A DNA stretch of 64,000 nt, from contig CAZYTX010000008.1 in assembly GCA_964650485.1 (NCBI GenBank), forward strand, positions 36,251-100,250, given 5' to 3'. The position numbers and the translations under genes are program-made. This stretch comes from CAZYTX01 sp964650485 (GTDB lineage: Bacteria > RBG-13-61-14 > DATKZS01). Below are positions 55,013 to 63,314 of the stretch, piece by piece (positions within the stretch are counted from its first letter, which is position 1; each line of letters opens with the position of its first letter). The notes beneath the pieces were generated by a model. It was not told the DNA's origin and did no database searches. It worked only from the letters and a program-made list of their open reading frames with translations.

Positions 55013-56779
55013 TTAAGTCTCTTCGTCCTCCGGCGCCAGCAGATAGGGCCTGGACCAGAACGCGGCGCAGTACTGGTTATCTCCGGGCGGTGTGTTTGTC
55101 TCCAGCATAAGCCCCACACTCTTTCCGCTGAACTTATCCATGTCCAGCTCGAAGTCCAGCCAGCGCCTCTCATCCGGGTTGTGCTTTGGGTCAATGTATC
55201 TGGAGAACAGCACCCTTTCCTTCTTGAACCTCTTTTTGACCTTGACCTCGAAAGTGACCCCGCGGCCGGGCTTGTCCCACTGGTCCGCGGACATGCCTAT
55301 GCCGAACCTCAGGACCGATCCCGGCCTTATGTCCAGATCGTACGTGGCCCTTCCCGGCGGGTGCATTAGTATGGCCATGCGGTCTTCCCCCTCGATGCGC
55401 ACCCTCCACAGGGCCGCGTAGTCCTCTCCCTCGCTCTCCACCTTTGCCTTCTCGAACATGGCTGCAAGGTCCGCGTAGCCCTTTTTCGACTTCTGGGCCT
55501 CGATCCGGTGGCCCATGGCCACGAACTCCTTGTGCAGCTTGAGGAGCCTTTCCCTGGATACGGTGGGCAGCTCCAGCACCGGGTTGGACAGGAAAACCGA
55601 CGTGCTCTCTCCCACCTTTGCATAGCCTTCATCCAGGCAGGTCTTGTACAGCCCGGTGCCGGGAAAGGGGTAGAATATTGACACCTGCATGTGGTGCGGC
55701 CTGATGATGCTGTTGAGCCGCATGGTGTCCCGTATGGTATCCTCGGTGTCGCCGGGCACGCCTATCATGTTGAAGTCCCAGGTCTCGATGCCCAGCTCGT
55801 CCGCCCATTTGAAAACGTCTATTATCTGCCGGTTTGTCATCCTGCGGTTGAGCACGTCCCGCCTGATTCGTTCGTTGCCGCTCTCCACGCCCACGATTAT
55901 GGAGTAGAGCCCGGCGTCGCGCATGACCTCCATGGTCTCGCGGTCCACGGCCTCCACCCGGAGGAACACCTGGAAGGGGGTTTCGAACCTTTGCTTGTAC
56001 TTCTCGCAGAACTCCTTTACCCACGACTTCTTTATGGTGAATATCTCGTCCATGAATATGAGGCTTTGCAAAGCGGGGAACTTCTGGTGCAGGCGCTCGA
56101 TCTCCGCGAGCACGTCGTCCACCCTCCGCTGCCTCACCCACTTTGCGTTGCCGCCCACCAGGTCCGCGAGCACGGTGTTGCAGCAGTAGGTGCAGCGGAA
56201 AGGGCAGCCACGCGAGGCCATGACCGAGACCTGGCCGTGGTTGTGCTTCATAAGCAGGTCCTCGTCGAACAGCTCGCGGTCGGGCCATGGAAGCCCCTCC
56301 AGGCCCACCGGCGGCCGCACCGGGTTTTTGGCCATCTCTCCCGAGGGGAGCCGGGCCCACACGTTATTTATGTTCGTATAGTCGCCGTCCCTGTCCAGGG
56401 CCTCGATGATCTCCAGCAGTGGATACTCGCCCTCGCCCCTGACCAATGCATCGAACACGCCTTCTTCCATCACCCTTTCCGGGTCAATGGTGGCGTGGAC
56501 CCCGCCGATGACCGTGAACTTATCAAGCTCGCGCTTGAGGGCCTTTGCGTAGCGAAGGGTGAAGGGCCACTGCTGTGTGGTGGATGAGAATGCCACCACC
56601 TCGGGGGAGAGGTCTTCCACCCTTTGCACCAGCTCGCGGTCAGTGGGCTCCCTTGAGAGGTAGAGGAGAGAGACCCGGTGCCCGGCCTGTTTAAGCACCG
56701 CGGACATCCAAGCCACCCCGTGCTGGAAATGGGGAAACTGGATGGTATTGATGTCGGGGTATATGATGCAGACTTTCAC
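55013..56779 (-). CDS. Cobalamin-binding-type radical SAM protein with extra C-terminal domain
   Basis: 588 residues. N-terminal B12-binding-like domain (~1-140; no clear Asp-x-His-x2-Gly motif), radical SAM core with Cys192-x3-Cys196-x2-Cys199 (GCPFRCTYC), then a helical region and a beta-rich C-terminal domain (~450-585): FGIGMSADQWDKPGRGVTF and LFSRYIDPKHNPDERRW. The last domain recurs in the YfhO-like protein at 24030. Radical SAM enzymes of this class modify lipids, hopanoids, cofactors or peptides; substrate unknown. Starts 17 bases from the divergent gene at 56797. Confidence 0.85.
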   Translation of the reverse strand: MKVCIIYPDINTIQFPHFQHGVAWMSAVLKQAGHRVSLLYLSREPTDRELVQRVEDLSPEVVAFSSTTQQWPFTLRYAKALKRELDKFTVIGGVHATIDPERVMEEGVFDALVRGEGEYPLLEIIEALDRDGDYTNINNVWARLPSGEMAKNPVRPPVGLEGLPWPDRELFDEDLLMKHNHGQVSVMASRGCPFRCTYCCNTVLADLVGGNAKWVRQRRVDDVLAEIERLHQKFPALQSLIFMDEIFTIKKSWVKEFCEKYKQRFETPFQVFLRVEAVDRETMEVMRDAGLYSIIVGVESGNERIRRDVLNRRMTNRQIIDVFKWADELGIETWDFNMIGVPGDTEDTIRDTMRLNSIIRPHHMQVSIFYPFPGTGLYKTCLDEGYAKVGESTSVFLSNPVLELPTVSRERLLKLHKEFVAMGHRIEAQKSKKGYADLAAMFEKAKVESEGEDYAALWRVRIEGEDRMAILMHPPGRATYDLDIRPGSVLRFGIGMSADQWDKPGRGVTFEVKVKKRFKKERVLFSRYIDPKHNPDERRWLDFELDMDKFSGKSVGLMLETNTPPGDNQYCAAFWSRPYLLAPEDEET

Positions 56780-56796
56780 GCCGCTCCTCGCATACT

Positions 56797-57330
56797 ATGC
56801 TAGCGCCTTGGACATCGAAAATCCACAAATGGTTCGGTCTCAGGGGCGGCCTTGTAAACGCGGCCGCGATCGTAGTGGCCGTGGCCCCGGTGATGCTCAT
56901 GAAGGACATGACAAAGAGCGGCATGGCCCAGGAGGCCCTGGAGTACACTTACTACTTCCTGTTCGGCGGGGTGTTCGGGTACCTGGTCAACCGTGAGAGG
57001 GATGCTCAGCGGAAGCGTGAGGAGCTGGTGCGAAAGGTCTCCAGGATGGAGCGCTCCTCGGCCATCGGCGAGCTGGAGAACCTGGTGGAGAGGCTGGCCG
57101 TGCTCAAGAAGGGCAAAGACAGGAACATCGAGCGCGAGGACCTGCCCCCTGAGATACTGGCGCCGCAAGGCGCGCAGGGCCCGGGCCCCAAGACACTGCC
57201 CCAGGCGGAGAAGGAGATGATCGAGAAAGCACTGGAGAAGGCGCGTGGCAACCGCTCACAGGCTGCCCGGGACCTTGGCGTGCCCCGGCACGTGCTGCTC
57301 TATCGCCTGAAAAAGTTCGGCATAGATTAA
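56797..57330 (+). CDS. Membrane-anchored Fis-type DNA-binding protein lacking AAA+ domain
   Basis: 177 residues. Two helices (~19-38, ~47-65) are followed by a stretch that reads like the tail of an NtrC-type activator: IGELENLVERLAVLKKGKDRN and EDLPPEI, then a Fis-type HTH (NRSQAARDLGVPRHVLLYRLKKFGI). The ATPase and receiver domains that normally precede this tail are absent. It could be a membrane-tethered one-component regulator or a truncated activator that gained a membrane anchor. Only 17 bases separate its ATG from the divergent radical SAM start, so promoters must lie inside a coding region, or the true start is further in. Confidence 0.65.
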   Translation: MLAPWTSKIHKWFGLRGGLVNAAAIVVAVAPVMLMKDMTKSGMAQEALEYTYYFLFGGVFGYLVNRERDAQRKREELVRKVSRMERSSAIGELENLVERLAVLKKGKDRNIEREDLPPEILAPQGAQGPGPKTLPQAEKEMIEKALEKARGNRSQAARDLGVPRHVLLYRLKKFGID

Positions 57331-57396
57331 ATGGCCCTGGAGGCGGGCGCCGCCGCGCCGTTGCCTCAATGCCTCCCAAGCCTCAAGCCCTAATCC

Positions 57397-58407
57397 TCAA
57401 ACCTTGTACGCCTGTCCGGGCGAGGCTTTCTCCAGCTCCATGAATATCTTGCCGCTCCTGAAGATGCGCACCGTGCCCGTGCTCTCGGAGATGGCTATTG
57501 CGGTCGAGTTGGTCACGTCTGTGATGCCCGCGGCCGCGGCGTGTCTTGCGCCCAGTCCCTGCGGCAGGGAGGAGTCTTCGAGGGAGGCGTTCAGGTGCCT
57601 TCCCGCGGACACTATCACCCCGTCGTCGCGTATGATAAACGCCCCGTCCAGGGATGAGAACTCCTTTATGGTGTCCTTGAGCCTGGGGTCGAGTATGTTC
57701 CTCTCCTCCTCTGGGTAGCCGTGGAAGGGGTTGAAGATCATCTGCCTTGACAGGTTCATGACCTTGTCAGTGTCCCCCAAAACGAATATGGCGCCTATTG
57801 GCTTGCCTTCCCTGCCCTGGTTTGCAAGCTCCGTGGATACGGTGACCAGCTCCTCGAACACCTCGGTGCGGACCTCGGTGGATATCTTGGTGACCTCGGC
57901 CGAGCTCAAGAGCTCGAACTCCTTGCCGATGTCAAGGACAACAACAGAGTCGAGGATGGGGTACCCGCGCGAGCCGGTAATGCACACTATCTTGTCGCCC
58001 TGCTCCAGCATGTGCGCGGCCAGGCTCTTCATCACCGCCATCTTGATGCGGCCCATCCTGGTGAGCTGCAAATGTGGCAAGGTGAGGATGTTCTTGTAGA
58101 GCCTTCTCAGGTCCTCGTCAAGCGCCTTCTCCGCCACCACCAGCACGAAGTTCTTGCGCTTCACTATCGGCTCGGGTATCTTGGTGTCGTCGGGGTCGTC
58201 AACTATGACGTATATAAGGCGGGCGTTAATACGGTCGGCGATCCTGGCCCCGGTCTCGATGATGGTCCGGTTCTGCACCTCCCGGGACCGGGCCTCGGCC
58301 GCCGATGGGCTGATCTGTTTGGCCGCCTTTTTTGCCGGCTGCTTCTCGGTCTTTTTCTTGGGTTGTTTCTTGTCTTTAGTCTCGGTTTTCCTGGTCTCGT
58401 CCGTCAC
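57397..58407 (-). CDS. Diadenylate cyclase (DisA_N/DacZ-like)
   Basis: 336 residues. The catalytic domain is C-terminal: DGAFIIRDDGVIVSAGRHLNAS then LGARHAAAAGITDVTNSTAIAISESTGTVRIF, with the DGA and RH motifs of c-di-AMP synthases. The first ~45 residues are Lys/Gln-rich and basic. The middle (~60-260) resembles the archaeal DacZ layout rather than CdaA or DisA. GTG start with AGGGGAG 7 bases upstream. c-di-AMP commonly controls osmolyte and potassium transport. Confidence 0.8.
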   Translation of the reverse strand: MTDETRKTETKDKKQPKKKTEKQPAKKAAKQISPSAAEARSREVQNRTIIETGARIADRINARLIYVIVDDPDDTKIPEPIVKRKNFVLVVAEKALDEDLRRLYKNILTLPHLQLTRMGRIKMAVMKSLAAHMLEQGDKIVCITGSRGYPILDSVVVLDIGKEFELLSSAEVTKISTEVRTEVFEELVTVSTELANQGREGKPIGAIFVLGDTDKVMNLSRQMIFNPFHGYPEEERNILDPRLKDTIKEFSSLDGAFIIRDDGVIVSAGRHLNASLEDSSLPQGLGARHAAAAGITDVTNSTAIAISESTGTVRIFRSGKIFMELEKASPGQAYKV

Positions 58408-58433
58408 ATCGAGGCTCCCCTGTTATTTATTAA

Positions 58434-58462
58434 ATAATATCATATGTTACGGCATGTTTCAA
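58434..58462 (-). promoter_or_regulatory. Sigma-70-like promoter of the diadenylate cyclase gene
   Basis: Minus strand TTGAAA (58462-58457), 17-bp spacer, TATTAT (58439-58434); the GTG start is at 58407. Confidence 0.6.
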
Positions 58463-58463
58463 A

Positions 58464-60539
58464 TCATTTCCCCCGGGTCTTTTTACTAAGCTCTGAGAGC
58501 AGCTTTTTGTACCAGGCGTTGTCCGGCGCTATCCGGAGGGCGCTTTGGTAGGACTTTGCCGCGGCCTCAAGGTCTCCCAGGTGATAGTATGCAGAACCCA
58601 TGTTGGCAAAAGCCTCGTCATAAGCGGGGTAGAGCCGCACTGCACGCTTGAAGTTATCCACCGCGGCCTGGAAGTCCTTTTCCATGAAGAGCGCATATCC
58701 TTTCAGGTTGTAGGCCTTTGCCGAGCGGGGGCTCCTGGAAAGCGCGGCCTCGGCCATGAGCATGGCCCGCTCTGTGCCGCCGGTGTCCGCGAGCACCTGG
58801 CCCAGGTTCAGGTATGCCTCGATAAAGTCCGGGTCCAGCTTTATGAGCCTCTCGAAGTAGGCTTTGGCCTTGGTATAATCCCTCTTTTCAGCGTGCCATG
58901 TCCCTATCCTGTTAAGGGCCCTCCTGTTGTCCGGGCTCCTCTGAAGCGCCTTTTCCAGGAGAGCAATGGCTTCGTCCACCCGGCCACTCGACTTCAGTGT
59001 GCTGGCCTCTTTCATCCACTGGATAACATCCACCATGTCCTTCACGTCGGGCAGGTCCTTGCCTCGGGGACCGCTTTTACCGCCCGCGAATATGTAGCCC
59101 AGGCTTGCAAGCCGCCGGCCGGTCTTCTCGTCCATACGCGCGGAGCTGGCCGCTGCTATTGATCCCGCTGCGTAGCTCTTGCGCATGGCTGTAAGCTTCC
59201 TTTCCATGGCCTCGGCCCGGCCCCGGTCTTCATCAAACAGGTTGGTGAGCTCGCCCGGGTCTTGCTCGACGTTGTAGAGCTCAGGTTTGGGGGCCTGTAT
59301 GAACTTGTATGCCCCTTGAAGGATGGCCCTGGACGGGCTCCACCCGTACTGGTGCCAGGGAGCGTCGGTCTCCATGAGCACCGCGGTGTACATGTCCGCG
59401 GCTTCATTGTATATGAGGCTGAGCCTTGACTTTCCCTGCACCTGCGGGGATATGTCCTTGCCCATCATGTCCAGCACCGAGGGCATGACGTCCATGAGGC
59501 ACACCCTCTTTTTTACCACCCTGCCTCCAGGCACTGCGCCCGGAAGGGACACCATCAAAGGCACCCGCATCGCGGACTCGTATAGGAACTTGCCGTGGGT
59601 GGGCTCGCCGTGCTCGCCCAAAGCCTCGCCGTGGTCAGAAGTTAGCACGACCAGTGTGTTCTCGATGAGGTTGTTGTCCTCCAGTGCCCTTAACACCTTG
59701 CCCAGCTCATGGTCCACAAAGGCTATCTCACCGTCGTAAGGGTGCATTCCCTCGGTCATGAACTCGGCCGGGGGCAGGTAGTCCGCGTGCGGGTCGAAGA
59801 AGTGCAGCCACAAGAACCACTTGCCCTCCTTGTTCCCATCAATCCATTGCACTGCCCGGCTCGCGGCCACGGAAGCTGGCATCTCCTCGAACCCGACCTC
59901 GCGCTCCGCCTGTCCCGCTGACAGACGGTCGTCGTAGAGCTCGAACCCCTGGTCAAGACCGAACTGCCGGTGCAAAACGAAAGCGGATATGACAGCCCCG
60001 GTCCTATAGCCCTCCTCTTTCAGCACCTCGGCCAGGGTGAGGGCCTCGCCGGCCAGCCTGAAAAGACCGTTGTCAAGGATGCCGTGCCATGCAGGGTGCG
60101 TGCCAGTGAAGACGGTGGCGTGGGAGGGCAGGGTAAGCGGCTGGTGCGCGTACGCCCGCTCGAAGCGCACGCCCGAGCTTGCAAGCCCGTCCATCACCGG
60201 AGTGCGGGCGTTCGCGAAACCGTAGCAGCCCACCCGGTCGGCGCGCAGGGTGTCAACCGTCACCACCAGCAGGTTCATCTTCCCTTGCAGCATGGAAAGA
60301 GAGCCCGGCCCGGCCCTCATAAGATAACCATATACCAGGTAAAAGAGGACGAGGATCATCACCGCTGCCGCGGCCATGAGCGCCGGTATTTTAAAGGACC
60401 TCCTCGAAAGCAACCCCTCTTCTTGCAGGACCTCTTTCACTTGCCCCTCGGAAAGGCCCAGATCAGAGGCCAACTCTTTCACAGAAAGCGAAGGATAACG
60501 CCTGAGGATGGCCTTCTTCTTCCTCCTGGATACGGCCAT
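58464..60539 (-). CDS. HTH-TM-sulfatase/phosphatase-TPR fusion protein
   Basis: 691 residues. Residues ~15-45 resemble an HTH (SVKELASDLGLSEGQVKEVLQ), ~50-72 a membrane helix, ~85-400 an alkaline-phosphatase superfamily domain with metal ligands VDTLRADRVGCYGF and TSDHGEALGEHGEPTHG. The nucleophile motif reads LTLPSHATVFTG, with Thr in place of Cys/Ser of sulfatases, so formylglycine maturation is not possible. Residues ~515-680 are four to five TPRs. An N-terminal HTH ahead of a single membrane helix would leave the enzyme domain in the periplasm. Substrate unknown; could be a phosphoethanolamine or sulfate transferase/hydrolase. Confidence 0.8.
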   Translation of the reverse strand: MAVSRRKKKAILRRYPSLSVKELASDLGLSEGQVKEVLQEEGLLSRRSFKIPALMAAAAVMILVLFYLVYGYLMRAGPGSLSMLQGKMNLLVVTVDTLRADRVGCYGFANARTPVMDGLASSGVRFERAYAHQPLTLPSHATVFTGTHPAWHGILDNGLFRLAGEALTLAEVLKEEGYRTGAVISAFVLHRQFGLDQGFELYDDRLSAGQAEREVGFEEMPASVAASRAVQWIDGNKEGKWFLWLHFFDPHADYLPPAEFMTEGMHPYDGEIAFVDHELGKVLRALEDNNLIENTLVVLTSDHGEALGEHGEPTHGKFLYESAMRVPLMVSLPGAVPGGRVVKKRVCLMDVMPSVLDMMGKDISPQVQGKSRLSLIYNEAADMYTAVLMETDAPWHQYGWSPSRAILQGAYKFIQAPKPELYNVEQDPGELTNLFDEDRGRAEAMERKLTAMRKSYAAGSIAAASSARMDEKTGRRLASLGYIFAGGKSGPRGKDLPDVKDMVDVIQWMKEASTLKSSGRVDEAIALLEKALQRSPDNRRALNRIGTWHAEKRDYTKAKAYFERLIKLDPDFIEAYLNLGQVLADTGGTERAMLMAEAALSRSPRSAKAYNLKGYALFMEKDFQAAVDNFKRAVRLYPAYDEAFANMGSAYYHLGDLEAAAKSYQSALRIAPDNAWYKKLLSELSKKTRGK

Positions 60540-60547
60540 ATAAGCGG

Positions 60548-60576
60548 ATTATAAATTAGAGCCCCTGCTTGCGCAA
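60548..60576 (-). promoter_or_regulatory. Sigma-70-like promoter overlapping the sulfatase start
   Basis: Minus strand TTGCGC (60576-60571), 17-bp spacer, perfect TATAAT (60553-60548). The expected transcription start falls about at the ATG (60539), implying a leaderless mRNA or a later start codon. Confidence 0.45.
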
Positions 60577-60608
60577 TCACTCCCGCCGTGTTAAGCCAAT
60601 GTATTGAA

Positions 60609-61328
60609 ATGCAAAAATCATCGTCAACTCCGGGCGCGGAGATTAGAGTTTCCGCTGTCATGCCGGCGCACAACGAGGCGGAAAACATCGAGCAGGCGGC
60701 CGGAGAGATTATCGAGGCCCTCTCCGGCCTGGTCCGCGGGTTCGAGCTCATCATCGTGGACGACGGGAGCCAGGACAACACGGCCGAGCTTGCAGACGGG
60801 CTTTCCCAAGATGACCCGCGCGTGCGGGTGGTCCGCCACCAGGAGAACTTAGGCTACGGCGCCGCGCTAAGGACCGGGGTCCAGGCCGCGCGCTTTGAGT
60901 GGATATTCTTCATTGACGCGGACCTGCAGTTCGACGCACGCGAGATCGGAAAGCTGCTGCCACTGGCCGGGGAACACGAATTCGTGGCCGGGTTCCGCGC
61001 GCCCCGGGTGGACCCCTGGCACAGGAGGCTTTACGGGGCGCTCTTCTCAAGGTTCGTGAACCTGGTCTTCCGTGTGCGTGCAAAGGACGTGAACTGCGCT
61101 TTCAAGCTTTTCAAGAGTTCCATCCTGGAGGGGCACGAGTTCGTAACAACCGGCGCGCTCATAAACACCGAGATACTGATCGCCGCAAAAAAGCGCGGCA
61201 TCCGACCGGTACAGGTCCCGGTCTCCCACCTGCCCAGGATACGGGGTGAGCAGTCGGGCGGGAGCCCCGGGGTCATCCTCCGCGCCGGTAGGGAGTTATT
61301 AAAGCTCATGGCCGGGGCGGGGCGCTGA
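60609..61328 (+). CDS. Glycosyltransferase, GT2 family (DPM/GtrB-like)
   Basis: 239 residues. N-terminal VSAVMPAHNEAENIEQAAGEI, Asp-x-Asp in FFIDADLQFD and the later NCAFKLFKSSIL are typical of GT2 polyprenyl-phosphate sugar transferases. No C-terminal membrane helices, so it is the soluble short form. It may load sugars on undecaprenyl phosphate for the GT-C enzymes in the window. ATG 60609 is preferred; GTG 60588 is possible. Confidence 0.85.
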   Translation: MQKSSSTPGAEIRVSAVMPAHNEAENIEQAAGEIIEALSGLVRGFELIIVDDGSQDNTAELADGLSQDDPRVRVVRHQENLGYGAALRTGVQAARFEWIFFIDADLQFDAREIGKLLPLAGEHEFVAGFRAPRVDPWHRRLYGALFSRFVNLVFRVRAKDVNCAFKLFKSSILEGHEFVTTGALINTEILIAAKKRGIRPVQVPVSHLPRIRGEQSGGSPGVILRAGRELLKLMAGAGR

Positions 61329-61440
61329 ATTCTAGGCCCAGAGATAAAAACATGTCCTCGGGGCAGGGGTCAGGCTCTGAAGTATAAAGTTTATCGGCCG
61401 TCTTTTTGACATCCGCTCATTGCCGTGGCATTCATGTTAC

Positions 61441-62460
61441 ATGGCGGGCACATCACAGCACGCCGGGGCCGGGCCTCCGGCCCGGCCTTCCGTTGCAAGG
61501 CAGGCTGCGCCCTGGGTGCTGGCCGGGGCCATCCTGGCCTACATGTTCCACAAGGTGGACTTCGCCGCGGTATGGGCACACCTGAGGGACGCGGACGCTG
61601 GCATGGTGATCACGGCCTACCTTGTATACTGCGCCGTGTACTACATAACAGACGTGCTGAGCTTCCACCGGGCATACAACCGCTTCAACGTAGCGATAAG
61701 CCTTGCGGAGGTCTTCCGGCTCCGCTTCGCCTCATACGCGGTGCAGGCCATGAACGGCGCGCTCACCGAGATATTGAGCGTGCTTTACATGTACCGGGTA
61801 AAGCGCGTGCCCGTGCTGCACTCCGCGAGTTCCGCTGGTTTCGTGTACTTCAACGAGACCGCGGTCATGGCCCTGCTCCTCTTCTACTGCGCCTTTTTCC
61901 TGCCCGAGCCTAACAGGATTGACCTTGTGGTGCCGCCGCTGGGGGCATCCTTCTGGCGGGTGTTCCAGGCGACGGTGGTTGCGGCCCTGGGCCTGGTCCT
62001 CTTGTGGGCGGCCTTCTGGCGCACGGGCATGAAGGACCTCTTCCCAGGGATCAGGGACAGCGGCGTGCTCATGGCCTTCAAACAGGCCCGGGTGCGCGAC
62101 TACGCCGAGGTTTTCTGCTACAGGTTGTTATGCAACCTGGTCAGCGTGGGAGCGAATATCCTCATACTTAAGGCTATGGGGATCGAGGCCCCGCTCGCGC
62201 TCCTCTTCGCCTCCGTGCCCCTGATGGTGAGCGTGGCTTACTGGCCGGTCTCCGCCGGGGGGTTCGGCGGTCCCCAGCTCGTGGCCCACTTCCTCCTAAA
62301 GGGCCACGCCTCAGAGGCCGAGGTGCTTGCATACTCGCTCGTATGGTCCGCGCTGTTCTTCCTCACCCGCACCCTCACCGGGGTCCCCTTTATCCGGCCG
62401 GTGTACAGGGCCGCTTTTCCGGAGCGGGATGGCTCTGGGGGAACAATACTAATCTCTTGA
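61441..62460 (+). CDS. Flippase-like (LPG synthase TM/UPF0104) membrane protein
   Basis: 339 residues with seven to eight helices: WVLAGAILAYMFHKVDFAAVWAHL, ITAYLVYCAVYYITDVLSF, and the conserved YWPVSAGGFGGPQLVAHFLL. Likely moves a lipid-linked intermediate across the membrane; pairing with the GT2 gene upstream fits. ATG 61441 used; the frame extends to a TTG at 61420. Confidence 0.72.
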   Translation: MAGTSQHAGAGPPARPSVARQAAPWVLAGAILAYMFHKVDFAAVWAHLRDADAGMVITAYLVYCAVYYITDVLSFHRAYNRFNVAISLAEVFRLRFASYAVQAMNGALTEILSVLYMYRVKRVPVLHSASSAGFVYFNETAVMALLLFYCAFFLPEPNRIDLVVPPLGASFWRVFQATVVAALGLVLLWAAFWRTGMKDLFPGIRDSGVLMAFKQARVRDYAEVFCYRLLCNLVSVGANILILKAMGIEAPLALLFASVPLMVSVAYWPVSAGGFGGPQLVAHFLLKGHASEAEVLAYSLVWSALFFLTRTLTGVPFIRPVYRAAFPERDGSGGTILIS

Positions 62461-62491
62461 CAGATCAATACCCTTGTGGCAGATTGCGGTC

Positions 62492-62848
62492 ATGGCGAGG
62501 ATGGCGAGGGCCGTGGCGCCGGGCGCGCCGCACCATATCACCCAGAGGGGAAACCGCAGGCAACGGGTTTTTTCCGCGAGGAGGACTGTGCCGAATTTGA
62601 GGACGCCCCTGGGCCTCGATGACGCCAGGCGGATCGTGGGCGAGTACGTTGACCATTACAACCAGGTCCGGCTGCACAGCGCCATCGGTTACGTTGAGCC
62701 GCTGGACAAGCTCTTGGGAAGGTAAGTGGATATCTTCAAGGAGCGGGACCGGAAGCCGGAAGCGGCGCGGGAGGAGAGAAAACAGCGGCGGCAGGCGGCC
62801 CGAGTGCAGCCTGAAAAAGACTTGACAACCTGGCCGTTGCCGCGATAA
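62492..62848 (+). pseudogene. Chimeric transposase remnant: RAYT N-terminus joined to IS3-type integrase C-terminus, with in-frame stop
   Basis: The front (MARMARAVAPGAPHHITQRGNRRQ) is the N-terminus of REP-associated tyrosine transposases. After ~residue 35 it changes to LDDARRIVGEYVDHYNQVRLHSAIGYVEPLDKLLGR, the end of an IS3-type integrase core. TAA at 62723-62725 interrupts the frame, but the same frame continues (VDIFKERDRKPEAAREERKQ) to TAA at 62846, typical of IS3-type tails. The catalytic middle parts of both proteins are missing, so it is inactive. Confidence 0.8.
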
Positions 62849-62869
62849 AGTGAAGCTGCCGGGGGAAAC

Positions 62870-62944
62870 GCCTGCCTGTGCGGACACGCAGGCAGGCCGC
62901 CCGAAGGGCGGAAACAAGGGCGTGAGTATGGCTACCATACTCAC
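62870..62944. repeat. Two hairpins downstream of the transposase remnant
   Basis: GCCTGCCTG...CAGGCAGGC (62870-62897) and GTGAGTATGG-CTA-CCATACTCAC (62922-62944, 10-bp stem). The first resembles the 14639-14671 hairpin. Probably remnants of the mobile element end. Confidence 0.55.
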
Positions 62945-63010
62945 TTAAAAAAAGCGGGGGTTCTCCATTTCCCGCTGAACCAGGACAATTTTACCAAGGG
63001 AGGGAATATC

Positions 63011-63181
63011 ATGGATATAATTCGAATCATTGCGGCAATAATCCTGCCACCCCTCGGGGTGTTCCTTCAGGTCGGAATCGGCAAGCACTTCTGGATCAAT
63101 ATCCTGCTTACCATTTTGGGGTATCTCCCCGGAATCGTCCATGCGGTCTGGGTGATTGCCAAATACCCTTTAAAAAAATAG
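63011..63181 (+). CDS. Pmp3/YqaE family small membrane protein
   Basis: 56 residues, two helices: IIRIIAAIILPPLGVFLQVG and WINILLTILGYLPGIVHAVW, with the Leu-Pro-Pro-Leu-Gly-Val and Leu-Gly-Tyr-Leu-Pro-Gly-Ile-Val-His signatures of the Pmp3 (UPF0057) family. These small inner-membrane proteins affect membrane potential and salt or cold tolerance. SD GGGAGGG before ATG. A rho-independent terminator follows at 63292. Confidence 0.9.
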   Translation: MDIIRIIAAIILPPLGVFLQVGIGKHFWINILLTILGYLPGIVHAVWVIAKYPLKK

Positions 63182-63291
63182 GGACCAACGTATTTAATAA
63201 CTGGAGAATGTCTATTGCCGACATCGGGGCTTTCTTGCTGATTATAAAGGCTTTTTTGCTTTTTTCGCATTCTCGGCTGCCAGCGGGGAGG

Positions 63292-63314
63292 GGCCGGACC
63301 TGTTCCGGCCTTTT
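63292..63314 (+). terminator. Rho-independent terminator
   Basis: Stem GGCCGGA/TCCGGCC (63292-63298, 63304-63310), loop of five, then TTTT. About 110 bases after the Pmp3 stop. Confidence 0.6.

Noticed and set aside
56742..56996. Alternative plus-strand frame across the radical SAM/Fis-HTH gap
   Set aside because: It overlaps the radical SAM start in antisense and ends without any domain; the 56797 frame has membrane helices and an HTH.
62922..62944. Hairpin as a rho-independent terminator
   Set aside because: The strand after the stem is A-rich, not T-rich, in the plus direction, and there is no T-run on the minus side.
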